From: Pavlovales sp. CCMP2436
Taxonomy: Eukaryota > Haptophyta > Pavlovophyceae > Pavlovales
Reading direction: 5' to 3'
DNA: 17,335 nt
Assembly: GCA_026770615.1 (NCBI GenBank)
Contig: MU631342.1
Coordinates: 179,990 to 197,324, forward strand
A program made the position numbers and the translations under genes. The first letter of the stretch is position 1. Every line of letters begins with the position of its first letter. Of this stretch, positions 1-7,959 are shown piece after piece. Below the pieces are notes generated by a model, which had not been told where the DNA came from, did no database searches, and was given only the letters and a program-made list of their open reading frames with translations.

Positions 1-61
1 ATGAGCGACGCAGCGCTCAGACCAGCACAGCCACAATTTCTATGACAGTCAGACGCTAGCT
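1..61 (-). repeat. Dispersed short repeat, inverted copy at the window edge
   Basis: The reverse complement of 1-61 aligns with 5365-5431, with a near-perfect block over GCTGGTCTGAGCGCTGCG and another over GCGTCTGACTGT. Part of the copy may lie outside the window. Confidence 0.75.
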
Positions 62-108
62 AAAATCCTTCCTAACGTCTAATTGACCTGTCCACGGCGT
101 CGCTCTTA

Positions 109-211
109 GACTCGCTTTGGCGGCGTGGTTTTTTTTTTTTTTTTTTTAAATGGTTTTTTGTTAGTGAATATCCTGGCACAGTAAATGGCATCGCGAGTTC
201 TTAACATACGG
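109..211 (+). repeat. Repeat block shared with the MITE-like element
   Basis: Partner of 14704-14785. It lacks the long terminal inverted repeats seen around the other copy, at least within the window. Confidence 0.72.
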
Positions 212-404
212 TCGCACGCAACGGTTAAAAATCTAGATATTTACAAAATGACACGCACCGGCGGAATTGATGTGATCACCGCCAGCTCACAGAAATCGGG
301 CACACCGTCCAGCGTCCAAGGTCCGAGACAAGGGTGTATCCGAGATGTGTTGTTTTTGAAGTATTATTCAAAAACTTCTATGTGCATACACCGGATTGGT
401 TGGG

Positions 405-442
405 CGGGTGCGGCGCGTGGCGTAGGCCACGCGCCGCACCCG
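405..442. repeat. Perfect 17-bp-arm hairpin downstream of the HNH gene
   Basis: The left arm at 405-421 (CGGGTGCGGCGCGTGGC) is the exact reverse complement of 426-442, around a GTAG tetraloop. It lies 53 bp past the stop codon of the minus-strand HNH gene, so it would fall in the 3' UTR or 3' flank of that transcript. It could be an RNA 3'-end structure or the relic of a mobile-element end; the sequence does not decide between them. Confidence 0.75.
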
Positions 443-494
443 TGTCGCGCGCGCTCGCCCAGATTTGGGGGCGGTGGCGTTGCGAGGGACACGC

Positions 495-1628
495 TTACGC
501 CACGGTGGCGTTGAGCGCGTCCATGATCAGCTTCTCCTGCTCGCGGGTGCGCTCGAGGGTCGGCGAGGAGAGGAGGGCGAGCAGCGCGATGCGGCGGGAG
601 CAGCCGTTGCGCACCTGGATGAGGCGCACGATCCAGACGACATTGCTGAAGTCGACGGTGGGCTTGCCGAGCTTGTTCAGCTTGAGGGGGAAGTGGCAGA
701 TCTCGTTGTTGAGGTGCTCGAGGGACACGCAGAAGGGCGACGTGGGACAGACGTTCATCAGGATGCCGGTATACGCGCATCGGCCGCGCTGCGTGATGAA
801 CTTCTTCTGGAGCTCGGAGCAGAGCAGCCCGTTGAAGCCGCCGAAGAGGTCCCTGAACGCCTTGCGGTGCGCGTCGGTCCAGCCGTTGCGCTGCGCGTCG
901 TGATCCGCAACCCGGGCGATGTTTTTTAAGATGCGCGAGCGGCCCTCGGCATTGCGGCCCTCGGCATTCTCGCGCAAGATCCCCTGGACCGACGCGAGGA
1001 CCTCTTCCTCGTCGTTGAGGCGCTCCGCAGCGAGCTCGCGGGTCTGCTCGTCGAACTCGCGTCGCATCTGCTTGAACATGTCCGTGAAGGACTTGTGCAG
1101 GTCCCACCCGTAGCTCTCGTGCTCCGCCGAGTTGCAGAGCGCGACAATCAGCTCCACGTTGTTCTCGCCGTGACTCGGGTCCTTGTTATCGATGCGGTTG
1201 AGCGAGAAGGGCCACTCGCCCTCGCTGTTCCAGGTGAAGCGGATGCCGGAGATGTCGCAGCGCGGGTAGCCATCGGTGTCCTTGATGGCGTTGAGCATCT
1301 CCACGAGCCACGGCAGATCAGCAACGCCGAGGTACTTGCCGTCGGCGCCTTTGTGCTGACCGATGTGGCCGAGCGTGTAGGTGCGGATCGTGCTGCTGAC
1401 CTGCAGGATGCCGCCTCCGTGCACGTTGGGGTCCCATAAGCCGCCCTCCCGCCTCTTCTCTGACCTGGACTCATTGCGCGCCCGCTGCATCTTCTGCAAG
1501 TGCGTGAGCTCCTCCTCGGGGACCTTCGTCTTGAGGCCACGGACGCGGCCCTTCTGGAGCTCGACGGGCGGCAGGCCGCAGTCGTCGAGGGTCCGCGAGA
1601 GCGCGTTGGGCGGGGCGCCCTCCTCCAT
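495..1628 (-). CDS. Tandem HNH/zinc-finger-like nuclease-type protein
   Basis: From the ATG at 1628 the protein is 377 aa. Residue numbers here count from the longer open frame, whose TTG at 1685 is residue 1, so the ATG is residue 20. The C-terminal two thirds carry two copies of one module: Cys, then S/T-G, then Ser-Leu-x-(R/H)-(I/L)-(D/N)-Asn, then Asn-Val. Module 1 is about 141-190 (C143, SG 146-147, SLNRIDN 161-167, N176, C184). Module 2 is about 300-362 (C303, TG 306-307, SLEHLNN 321-327, N348). Such C-x2-(S/T)G ... (R/H)xDN ... NV patterns occur in HNH endonucleases. Module 2 has His in the central motif; module 1 has Arg. The N-terminal 80 residues are basic and helical. The frame stays open 48 bp upstream of the TTG to a TAA at 1731-1733, so an upstream exon is possible. 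A nuclease role is inferred from motifs only. I saw no flanking inverted repeats that would make it part of a transposon. Confidence 0.72.
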   Translation of the reverse strand: MEEGAPPNALSRTLDDCGLPPVELQKGRVRGLKTKVPEEELTHLQKMQRARNESRSEKRREGGLWDPNVHGGGILQVSSTIRTYTLGHIGQHKGADGKYLGVADLPWLVEMLNAIKDTDGYPRCDISGIRFTWNSEGEWPFSLNRIDNKDPSHGENNVELIVALCNSAEHESYGWDLHKSFTDMFKQMRREFDEQTRELAAERLNDEEEVLASVQGILRENAEGRNAEGRSRILKNIARVADHDAQRNGWTDAHRKAFRDLFGGFNGLLCSELQKKFITQRGRCAYTGILMNVCPTSPFCVSLEHLNNEICHFPLKLNKLGKPTVDFSNVVWIVRLIQVRNGCSRRIALLALLSSPTLERTREQEKLIMDALNATVA

Positions 1629-1856
1629 CAGCAGCAAGACGGCGTTGAGCGGGAGTTGCGCGGGAAATTGGGCCGGTGCAAGCAAGGCGTTGAAATTGCG
1701 GCGCCGCTCGCTTGTTACTTTCTTAGTTTGTTAGAGCAAGCAGTATATAGTATGATTAATATTAGTTATTATTATTTTAGGATATGGACATGGTGCCAGA
1801 CGTAGAGTCGGACTAAAGGCTCAAAAGCCGCGCGATAGGTAGTGTGGGTGGGGGGT

Positions 1857-1886
1857 ATGTGTGTGTGCGTGTGTGTGTGTGTGTGG
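1857..1886. repeat. (GT)n microsatellite
   Basis: Nearly uninterrupted GT dinucleotides with one GC interruption, in AT/GC-mixed intergenic DNA about 230 bp upstream of the HNH gene start. Confidence 0.85.
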
Positions 1887-2123
1887 TGGGGACCGGGGGC
1901 AAGCCACTGTCCTGACACCAGCTTATCAGGCCGAGAAAAGAAATGAAATCGTGGTTAAAAAAAGGAACTACTCGATTCGATATTCTAATTTATATTAGCC
2001 GCGGAGCCTGCGTTTGTCACAAACCTTGGCGGCTGTTTACCTGGGGCCGGCGTAGTCTGGCGAACAAGCAGGCGAACAAAAGGCCAACCTCGCTGCCACG
2101 AGGCTGAAGCTGCGAAAAAAGCA

Positions 2124-2144
2124 GCGAAAAAGCAGCTTTTTCGC
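2124..2144. repeat. Short perfect hairpin
   Basis: Ten-base arms GCGAAAAAGC (2124-2133) and GCTTTTTCGC (2135-2144) separated by one A. A partial third copy of the arm (GCGAAAAAAGC) lies just upstream. No adjacent gene suggests a role. Confidence 0.6.
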
Positions 2145-2183
2145 CGATTTTACTTATATAATTTATTATTAGCAGCAGCAGGA

Positions 2184-2233
2184 CCAGTTCAACAGGTGGT
2201 GTTCACTCACTGACTTGATTAAAGTCGAACATT
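2184..2233 (+). repeat. Left arm of a dispersed inverted repeat pair
   Basis: About 50 bp that match, inverted and imperfectly, positions 5286-5337. The best-conserved core is GTTCACTCACTGACTTG. The two arms enclose about 3.1 kb including the PG-rich gene and the foldback element. It may be two copies of one repeat rather than the ends of one element. Confidence 0.6.
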
Positions 2234-2554
2234 AGTCTATTCCGCTCGAGACCTCTTATCGTCGTCGGTTCATAAAGACGTCACGAGTTCCAAGAAGTGA
2301 ACCCACCGTGCCGGCATGTTCCTCGGCATCTGTGCCCATTCAGCTGAAGGGCCATCATTGACAAACAGTACATCGCTGAGTTGTGGAATGCGTCCAACTC
2401 CTCTCCAACTCCTCTTCACCGCCGCCGCCGCCCCTGTGCCGCTGTGTAAATATCTAAAAATATGTCCGTCGGTTCAACCCTGACAGGTCTCCACAGGACC
2501 CAGGCGTTGAGAACACACTCGGGTCAAGGTACCTTAGCGGAGCACATGGATACC

Positions 2555-2592
2555 GTCCCCACCACCCACCACTGAGCCTCAGTGGTGGGGAC
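2555..2592. repeat. Palindrome with perfect 11-bp inner arms
   Basis: CCACCACTGAG (2566-2576) pairs with CTCAGTGGTGG (2578-2588) around a single C. Outer GTCCCC (2555-2560) also pairs with GGGGAC (2587-2592) in an alternative register. No gene is next to it; it may be a relic of a transposon end. Confidence 0.65.
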
Positions 2593-3811
2593 CAGTGAGA
2601 CTGAGGCTGATCAGACACTCGACACTCGACGACTCTCTGACTGGGGCGCTGACCGGCCCCTGCTGCATCTCGCTCGTCTCAAAATGCAGCTCACCTGCGC
2701 ACATACCGCACCAGTAGCACATAATAAATAGCCAATATCCTCCCGACCTAGTTCCAGGCCGCCCACGTTCGCCGCATATCATAGTTAAAACTTAAACCAG
2801 CGTTCGTACTTAAGTTGTAGATTGTAAGTTGTACATAACTAGATTCTAGAAGAATTACTGTTTTCAAGATGACTCTGCATCGACAGCAGCACAATATCGA
2901 GCCGCGAGATTGCTTTCAGCGCGCTTCCGGGTTTAGTTACACAAGGGTGCCCACAGGCTTCTGATCATCAAGGGCTCGCCTGCGCAGCGCACCCACGCAC
3001 CGCGCACAATTTGCACGAAACTGACCCTTAAAAAATTGAACCTTAAACGCCGGAATGCTTCGTAAACTTTACCAGGCATTTTTTCAGTATTCCCGTAAGA
3101 TTCAGCTCTCCGTCCAAGTGGCAATCTTTTTCACCGTGGTGTTTTACGTTTAGATCGATCCTCAAAGTTTTCCTAAATTTTTAATACGACGGTATAGGGA
3201 CACGTGGCCAAAGGTCGGTCTTCTACGTTTCTATCTTCAAACAAGGTCATGCTCTGTCACGCCGACAGAACGCCCTCAAAAGTGCGGAACGCGCCACCAG
3301 CGCCTCCAGGCGACTCTAGGGTGCTCTGCTGCGCCCTCCTGCAAAATAAAAAAATAAACATGTCAAATATACATGGGTTAGTTAGTGTGTGTATATGGGT
3401 AATCCCCCCTACCCACCCCCTATAGCACCGGCGACCAACCTTATGGGACCGCGGGCGCCCAGCTTCGGCACCTTTGACTTTTGTTGAGGTACCTCTGCTG
3501 CGGCGCGGGGTCCGGGTCTAAAAGGCGCTGCGCGTCTGGACGGGTAGCTGGATGAGAGCGCTATGAATAGATTGGATAGAAAAGAAACGACTCATGTAAC
3601 AGACTAGCGTAGGAGATCAGCGGTCGCCCGTTGCGTCGCGGTGGCTTACGGAAGTCTCTTAGTAATGGAAGCGCCCAGCGCCTGCCGCACTGTAGCCTCC
3701 ACCAGCTGGCCACTCGCGAGGCAAACTGCATAGGAAGCAGCTCCACCATCTTTCGACACCCCTCCCAAGCTGCATCTCGCGGTCACCTAGCATAGCACCT
3801 TCCAGTATAGC

Positions 3812-4264
3812 TCAAAACGTTGACCCTGCGTTCATCTGGTGGTCAGCATCGGGAAAGCGCGTCGTAGTCGCAAACTTGAAGCTAGAGGCGTCCCGTATCC
3901 GCGCGTCCGCGTTGCGCTTGCCAAACGTGCCGGGCCTGTTGTACCGCCCCGGTCCTGGCAGCGGCATCTCTCCTCCGTCCTGGCTCGTCACGAAAGTGGG
4001 CACTTCTTTCTTCGCCGCCTCGGCCGAGACGAACTGCTTGAACTCTTTCCGCCGCAGCGCAGTCAGGTGCGGCACACCGGGCGGGTTGCGGTAGCGCGAG
4101 TCGACACGTTGCCGCTCGAACGAACTGCCCAGCAGTGCGTCGTAGGCGTAGACTAGCGGCTCTGCACGCGGCGGGGGCATGAAGCCACCGTCGCGCTTGA
4201 GCCGGATGTTCTCGGCAATCGCGTTCAGGTCAGCCACAATCTTTGACATTGGCGCGTATGCCAT
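3812..4264 (-). CDS. Small Pro-Gly-rich (STPGR-like) probable flagellar protein
   Basis: A 150-aa single-exon reading frame. I chose the ATG at 4264 because the longer frame begins with GTG, while this ATG sits in a strong context (GGCGCCC before ATGGC). The N-terminus is helical (residues 7-22). The C-terminal part has a PG-rich motif, PLPGPGRYNRPGTFG, at 101-115, then Phe/Arg-rich sequence ending RFPD at 136-139. This resembles one sperm-tail PG-rich (STPGR/SHIPPO) repeat, a family of small proteins associated with axonemal microtubules. By inference it is a flagellar-associated protein, which fits a flagellate alga. Only one PGPG motif is present, whereas family members usually have several. 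It could instead be an unrelated low-complexity protein. The upstream flank (4265-4656) is intergenic. Confidence 0.68.
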   Translation of the reverse strand: MAYAPMSKIVADLNAIAENIRLKRDGGFMPPPRAEPLVYAYDALLGSSFERQRVDSRYRNPPGVPHLTALRRKEFKQFVSAEAAKKEVPTFVTSQDGGEMPLPGPGRYNRPGTFGKRNADARIRDASSFKFATTTRFPDADHQMNAGSTF

Positions 4265-4656
4265 GGGCGCCGCCGCAAGCTCTCGGCGTGCGCAGCCTGA
4301 GCTGTTCACTCGCTCTCCGCCTTGAGATCGGCCCGTGCGACTTGCTCGCGCCGGGTCTTCGCCGCGAAACAGTCAAGCTTGGTCGAAGCCTTTTAAAAAA
4401 CATTTAGTGTTCGCGCATGAGGCATCGCGTCTATGCCAATCCTTGACGAGCCTAGTGCACGACACGGCACGCCGATGATGGGTCGCGGTGTGGGAGGAAG
4501 CACGTTCCATACGCATACTACTCCCGATGAGTGCCGTTTTTCTTTTCTTTTTTGTACGCTGTGGGTAGCCGCGAGCACCGAGCACTATTCTGAAGCGATC
4601 GCCGACAGTTGAGCGAGTACAATATCCCACGTACAAAATACAACGTACGGATTCTT
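4265..4656. other. Intergenic, no gene seen
   Basis: Upstream flank of the PG-rich gene. The first 100 bases are GC-rich and likely hold the 5' leader and promoter; the rest has only short open frames without recognisable composition. Confidence 0.5.
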
Positions 4657-5184
4657 GAGAAACACTGGAAGCTACGGGGTGTCGCGAGCAATAAGAAGCC
4701 GTAGTGTTAAGAAGCTGAGCCTCGTTTTTTTGCACTGTTTTTATGTAATTTAAGCAAATTTAAGCATTGTTAGTATGCATAATTTGCTAAGAAGCTCAGC
4801 CTCAAGCTCAAATTTCGCCCTTCTTATTGCCCGAGACACCGTTTATGTTGGAGAGGAAGTCGCCCGTGGTGATCGAATCGTTGAGCACGTAGTCCCCGCC
4901 TGTCTGAGAGTCTGCGAGGCCTCAGACTTGGACCGTGGGGGAGAATCGGGTCCGTCGTACGCTCGGCGAGGTGCTGTGTACCGCGCTGCCCCCCAGATAC
5001 AGAGGATCGCAGGCAATACGAACGGCGAATCTGAGGCTGAGGCTCAGTTTTTAGTACAATACATATAAACAATGGTTAAAATTTGCTTAAATTACTATTG
5101 AAGGTCACAAAAAACGAGGCTCAGTTTCTTAACGTTACGGTTTCTTATTGCCCGCGATCCCCGGTATGCCTCCCGTCGTTTCGG
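4657..5184. mobile_element. Foldback (long inverted repeat) MITE-like element
   Basis: Most of the sequence is one imperfect inverted repeat. Left arm about 4657-4850 and right arm about 5000-5184 pair through many blocks, for example GCAATAAGAA with the reverse complement of TTCTTATTGC, TTAAGAA.CTGAGCCTCG with its counterpart at 5112-5133, and TAATTTAAGCAAATTT with AAATTTGCTTAAATTA at 5077-5092. The centre also has GTCTGAG/CTCAGAC. No open frame has protein character, so it is non-autonomous. I found no convincing target-site duplication. Inner blocks also repeat the outer ones (CTTCTTATTGCCCG near 4820 resembles right-arm sequence near 5144), suggesting nested copies. Confidence 0.7.
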
Positions 5185-5285
5185 TGTGATGCATTTCATT
5201 CTCTTCAATCTTCATATTTTATTACAGTAATCGCTACGAGTTCACCACCAACCTCACCTCTACCACCACCATCCCTGCTGCCAGG

Positions 5286-5337
5286 ACTAACGTCTGACGT
5301 CGACCAAGTCAGTGAGTGAACAACACCTTTTGAACCA
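5286..5337 (-). repeat. Right arm of a dispersed inverted repeat pair
   Basis: Inverted counterpart of 2184-2233; the shared core reads GTTCACTCACTGACTTG on the minus strand. Confidence 0.6.
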
Positions 5338-5364
5338 TGCTGAGCCGCTATATATTGACTGATA

Positions 5365-5431
5365 GGGATTCAAGCTGGCGTCTGACTGTTCTGAATGTTT
5401 TGCTGGTCTGAGCGCTGCGTCGCCCATTGCC
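5365..5431 (+). repeat. Dispersed short repeat, fullest copy
   Basis: Begins with a 25-bp sequence (5365-5389; core TTCAAGCTGGCGTCTGACTG) found unchanged at 15841-15865, inside an intron of the DUF2358-SOUL gene. It continues through CTGGTCTGAGCGCTGCGTCGC, matched in inverted orientation at 1-61. Three copies in 17 kb indicate a genomic repeat family, possibly a short transposon end. Confidence 0.8.
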
Positions 5432-5643
5432 TGCTGCGTGCCTTAGTCGGCTGCGGGCCGCTGCGCTGGCTTGGGCGCCACCGCGCGTGCCGATGGATCT
5501 CCGGTAGTGTGCCCGGGCAAGATATATTATACGTGTATAGTAATGTAATTTATTTCGCTCTCGAGACCCCCTTGATCTTTGAGCTGACTTTACCGAGTCC
5601 ATCCCTTCTCGAGCGATCATCATTCGCCCCCAAGCTTCGCCAC

Positions 5644-6432
5644 TCACCTGTCCGGGAACGGGATATCGTCCATCATGTTGTGCGCGCCCCGCGGGATGCG
5701 CACGCGAAGGCCGTCGAGCTCGGGCCGCAGTGTCACCTGGCAGCCAAGCCTCGAGGTGTCGGTCGGCTCGAACGCGAGGTCGAGCATGTCGAGCTCGTCC
5801 TCGTCCGGCTTGCCGACGCGCGCGAACCATTCGGGATCGATGACGACGTGGCACGTGGAGCACGCCATGACCCCAGAGCACGCGCACTCGAGCATCTCCG
5901 CGAGCACCGAGGCGCCGGCGCCGGTGCCGTGCGTGGCCACGTCAGCCAGGCTCATGCCCTCGAATGCCTCCGCCTCAATGCATGTGCTCTCGGGCATGGG
6001 CGCACCCCACTCACTGGGTGCGCGGGGGGTGAGGATGGTGAAGCGCACCGTCGCGCGTCCCTCCTCCCTCGCGAGCTCTTGCTCAATCGACGCGACCAGC
6101 GCTTCGAGTCCGCCGTCCAGGCCCACCTCGGGTCGGCCGATCAGGCCGCACACAGCGCCGGTTAGATCCGCACCGGAGAGGCGCGATTCTTGGAGCGCCT
6201 TGAGCACGCCCTGCACGACGGCCGGGCGGTGGCCGAGCTCTGACAGCGCCCGCCACGCCTCCTGCTCGTGGCTGTCGAGGCCGTCGAGCGAGCAGAGCGG
6301 CCGGCGAGCCTGCCGGCCGAGAGGGGTGAGGCGTGTCGCCAGCGCGGCGCCCAGGCGGCGCGGTGTTGCGCCCAGATGTAGCACTCTGTGCATTGAGATT
6401 CGAGAGATCGTGGAAATGAGTGCGGGCGCCAT
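5644..6432 (-). CDS. Mitochondrial adrenodoxin-type [2Fe-2S] ferredoxin
   Basis: A 262-aa single-exon protein from the ATG at 6432. Residues 1-45 are Arg-rich without acidic residues, as in a mitochondrial presequence. Residues 127-262 form the adrenodoxin-type domain with cluster ligands C185-x5-C191-x2-C194-x36-C231; the region reads ECACSGVMACSTCHVVI and the fourth Cys lies in TSRLGCQ. These ferredoxins pass electrons from ferredoxin reductase in the mitochondrial matrix to Fe-S cluster assembly and related steps. Residues 50-125 are an extra helical, Leu/Ala-rich segment that I do not recognise and that normal mitochondrial ferredoxins lack. The C-terminal length after C231 (31 residues) fits the family. 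The last codons read ...GACAGGTGAGTG, so the TGA stop overlaps a perfect splice-donor match. The gene is divergent from the RGG-box gene, with start codons 179 bp apart. Confidence 0.92.
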   Translation of the reverse strand: MAPALISTISRISMHRVLHLGATPRRLGAALATRLTPLGRQARRPLCSLDGLDSHEQEAWRALSELGHRPAVVQGVLKALQESRLSGADLTGAVCGLIGRPEVGLDGGLEALVASIEQELAREEGRATVRFTILTPRAPSEWGAPMPESTCIEAEAFEGMSLADVATHGTGAGASVLAEMLECACSGVMACSTCHVVIDPEWFARVGKPDEDELDMLDLAFEPTDTSRLGCQVTLRPELDGLRVRIPRGAHNMMDDIPFPDR

Positions 6433-6611
6433 CGTGAACAGATCGGCACTCGTCGTCGGTGGATAACTTCCTTCGTCTTGCGCTCTCCTCTCAGCGACGA
6501 CACGCTACGCCACGCGCTCACCCTGCAACCCCTCTCGCGCGGCATCCCTCCGCGCGCGCGCTCCAGTCCTTCTAAGCAGCGACAGCGCCGAACGCAGAGC
6601 GCGGAGGGACC
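6433..6611. promoter_or_regulatory. Probable bidirectional promoter
   Basis: The 179 bp between the divergent start codons of the ferredoxin and RGG-box genes must hold both 5' leaders and both core promoters. I see no clear TATA box. This is inferred from layout only. Confidence 0.55.
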
Positions 6612-7461
6612 ATGCACCGGGGTGGCGGCAGCTTTGGCTACGGGGGCGGGGGCGGCGGCGGCGGCGGCGGCGGCGGGCGCGGGCGCGGTCGAGGAGGGGG
6701 GCGCGGCGGTGGTGGGCACGGCAGCGGCGGCAGTATTGAGGGCTACGTGCAGCCGAGCTTCTTCGAAGACCCCTGGGCCCCGCTGATGCGCCCCGGCGAC
6801 CCTCCCGGGTTCCGCGCGCAACCCCTCAAGCGCAAGGCGCAGGGAGGGCCGTCGCAGCTGCCGCCCGGGCCGCTGCTGCCGCCGCAAGGTGGGAGCTTCG
6901 TCCCGCCGTTGCCGCCGGGGCCGCCCCCAGTGCCGCAGGCGGGGGCGCTGGGGGGTGCGCAGGTGGCTCCCTCCCCGGCACGCGCGGACCCGGCGCCCAT
7001 CTCAGGCCGCACCGAGGCGCTCCTCCGCCGCATGGAGGTGCTGGCGATGCAGCCGAGGAGCGGGCAGGCCGTGAGCACGGTCGACGCCATCTTGCAGCAG
7101 GTGCACTTGGTCTTCTAAGCCCCCCCCCCGTGCGGTCTGGCCGCCTGCCGTGCTAACCTGCGCACAATTCTCCGCACCCTGCTTTGCGCCGCAGGCGTGC
7201 GATGCACTGGCGCGCGAGCTCGGCGAGGCACCTACCGGTGGCAGCGGCGGTGGTGGTGGCGAAGCGGGTGCGTTTGGCCCCGCCGAGATCGGGGGCGACG
7301 CGAGTGAGCCCGAGGATAACCACTCGTCCTCCCTGTCCGATCTGAACGATGGGCCCTCGGGACTTGGCAGCGCCGCGGTGATTCTCCCCCGTCCCTTCCC
7401 CGATGAGGCCCCTCCCGCCGCGAGGCCGAGGCTCGCGCTGCCGCCGCCTCGCGCCGAGTAA
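6612..7461 (+). CDS. RGG-box glycine/arginine-rich protein, one intron
   Basis: Two exons, 6612-7100 and 7195-7461, give 251 aa. The intron (7101-7194, 94 nt, phase 0) has donor CAG/GTGCAC, a TGCTAACC branch-like site and acceptor GCCGCAG. Without splicing the frame stops soon after the donor. Residues 1-42 are Gly-rich with RGRGRGGGRGG runs, an RGG box typical of RNA-binding or nucleolar proteins. A less repetitive motif, QPSFFEDPWAPLM, follows at about 47-59, then Pro-rich sequence. A helical stretch (about 132-175, TEALLRRMEVL ... DAILQQACDALARELGE) spans the exon junction, which supports the splice. The C-terminus is acidic, then Pro/Arg-rich. I do not recognise the family. RNA binding is inferred from the RGG box. 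It shares its upstream region with the ferredoxin gene. Confidence 0.78.
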
Positions 7462-7645
7462 GCGAGGTTTGCATTTTTTGGCCTTCGGGCTCGCGTCCCG
7501 GGCAGCGGTTTTTGATCGGGAAGGGGCTCAGATGCTCGGTCCTCGACTCCTCGTGGTAGTACTATTACTACTAATCGGAGAGGAGCTGCATTGCTTGGCA
7601 CCTATGTTAGTATAGTTCAAATATAACGCTCGCAAGGGCCTTTCT

Positions 7646-7689
7646 CGGAACAGACTTTAGTCGCCTCCGGAACAGACTTTAGTTGCCTT
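7646..7689 (+). repeat. 22-bp direct tandem duplication
   Basis: Two adjacent copies containing GGAACAGACTTTAGT; the second copy differs by a C to T in the following base (CGCCT against TGCCT). Confidence 0.75.
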
Positions 7690-7959
7690 CGACCTCGACG
7701 GCCCATGTGGGTGGCAACACATGTGATGATGGAGTTGAACTCAAACGAGTCCGAAAACGTGATCAGATGCCAACATCTGACCCGCGGCAACACTAACAGT
7801 CTGAACGCATAGGTCACTAGAAATAGACACATAGTTCTAAAAATTACTTCAGTATGACCCTTAACACACCCGCAAACGCCTGAGGGAGGTGGATTTTATG
7901 ATATCTGCAGTGAGAGGGGGCGCTTAGTTAGCCCCCCTGAGCAGCAATCAGCCTTGATA

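Larger units (their letters stand above)
1..494. other. Repeat-rich stretch, no gene
   Basis: I see no convincing gene here. Positions 1-61 are an inverted copy of a block found at 5365-5431. Positions 109-211 match a block at 14704-14785 inside a MITE-like element; the left copy carries a poly-T run of about 20 at 129-147. A perfect hairpin sits at 405-442. The open frames in this stretch either overlap the repeats or are antisense to the HNH gene end. Confidence 0.6.
1734..3811. other. Intergenic stretch without a convincing gene
   Basis: The open frames here are short, lack domain-like composition and end in AT-rich sequence. The stretch holds a GT microsatellite (about 1857-1886), a hairpin with 10-bp arms GCGAAAAAGC / GCTTTTTCGC (2124-2144), a dispersed repeat arm (2184-2233) and a palindrome (2555-2592). 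A short open run near 3430-3480 may be an exon fragment, but I cannot support it. Confidence 0.55.
5185..5643. other. Intergenic with dispersed repeats
   Basis: Downstream flank of the ferredoxin gene. It holds the right arm of the 2184/5286 inverted repeat pair and the block at 5365-5431 shared with the window start. No gene is recognisable. Confidence 0.55.

Noticed and set aside
364..1107. Long minus-strand frame overlapping the HNH gene
   Set aside because: Arg/Ala/Pro-rich shadow in another frame of a GC-rich gene; the overlapping frame carries the HNH motifs.
2468..2480. GGTTCAACCCT, resembling a tRNA B box
   Set aside because: No A box, acceptor stem or anticodon arm at the right spacing.
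3430..3485. Short open run that looked like an exon fragment
   Set aside because: Only about 18 codons, with no splice signals or homology I can point to.
4373..4735. 120-codon minus-strand frame upstream of the PG-rich gene
   Set aside because: Runs into the left arm of the foldback element and has no domain-like pattern.
5675..6466. 263-codon plus-strand frame opposite the ferredoxin gene
   Set aside because: Antisense shadow, Ser/Arg/Pro-rich, with no motif; the minus frame has the full Fe-S ligand set.
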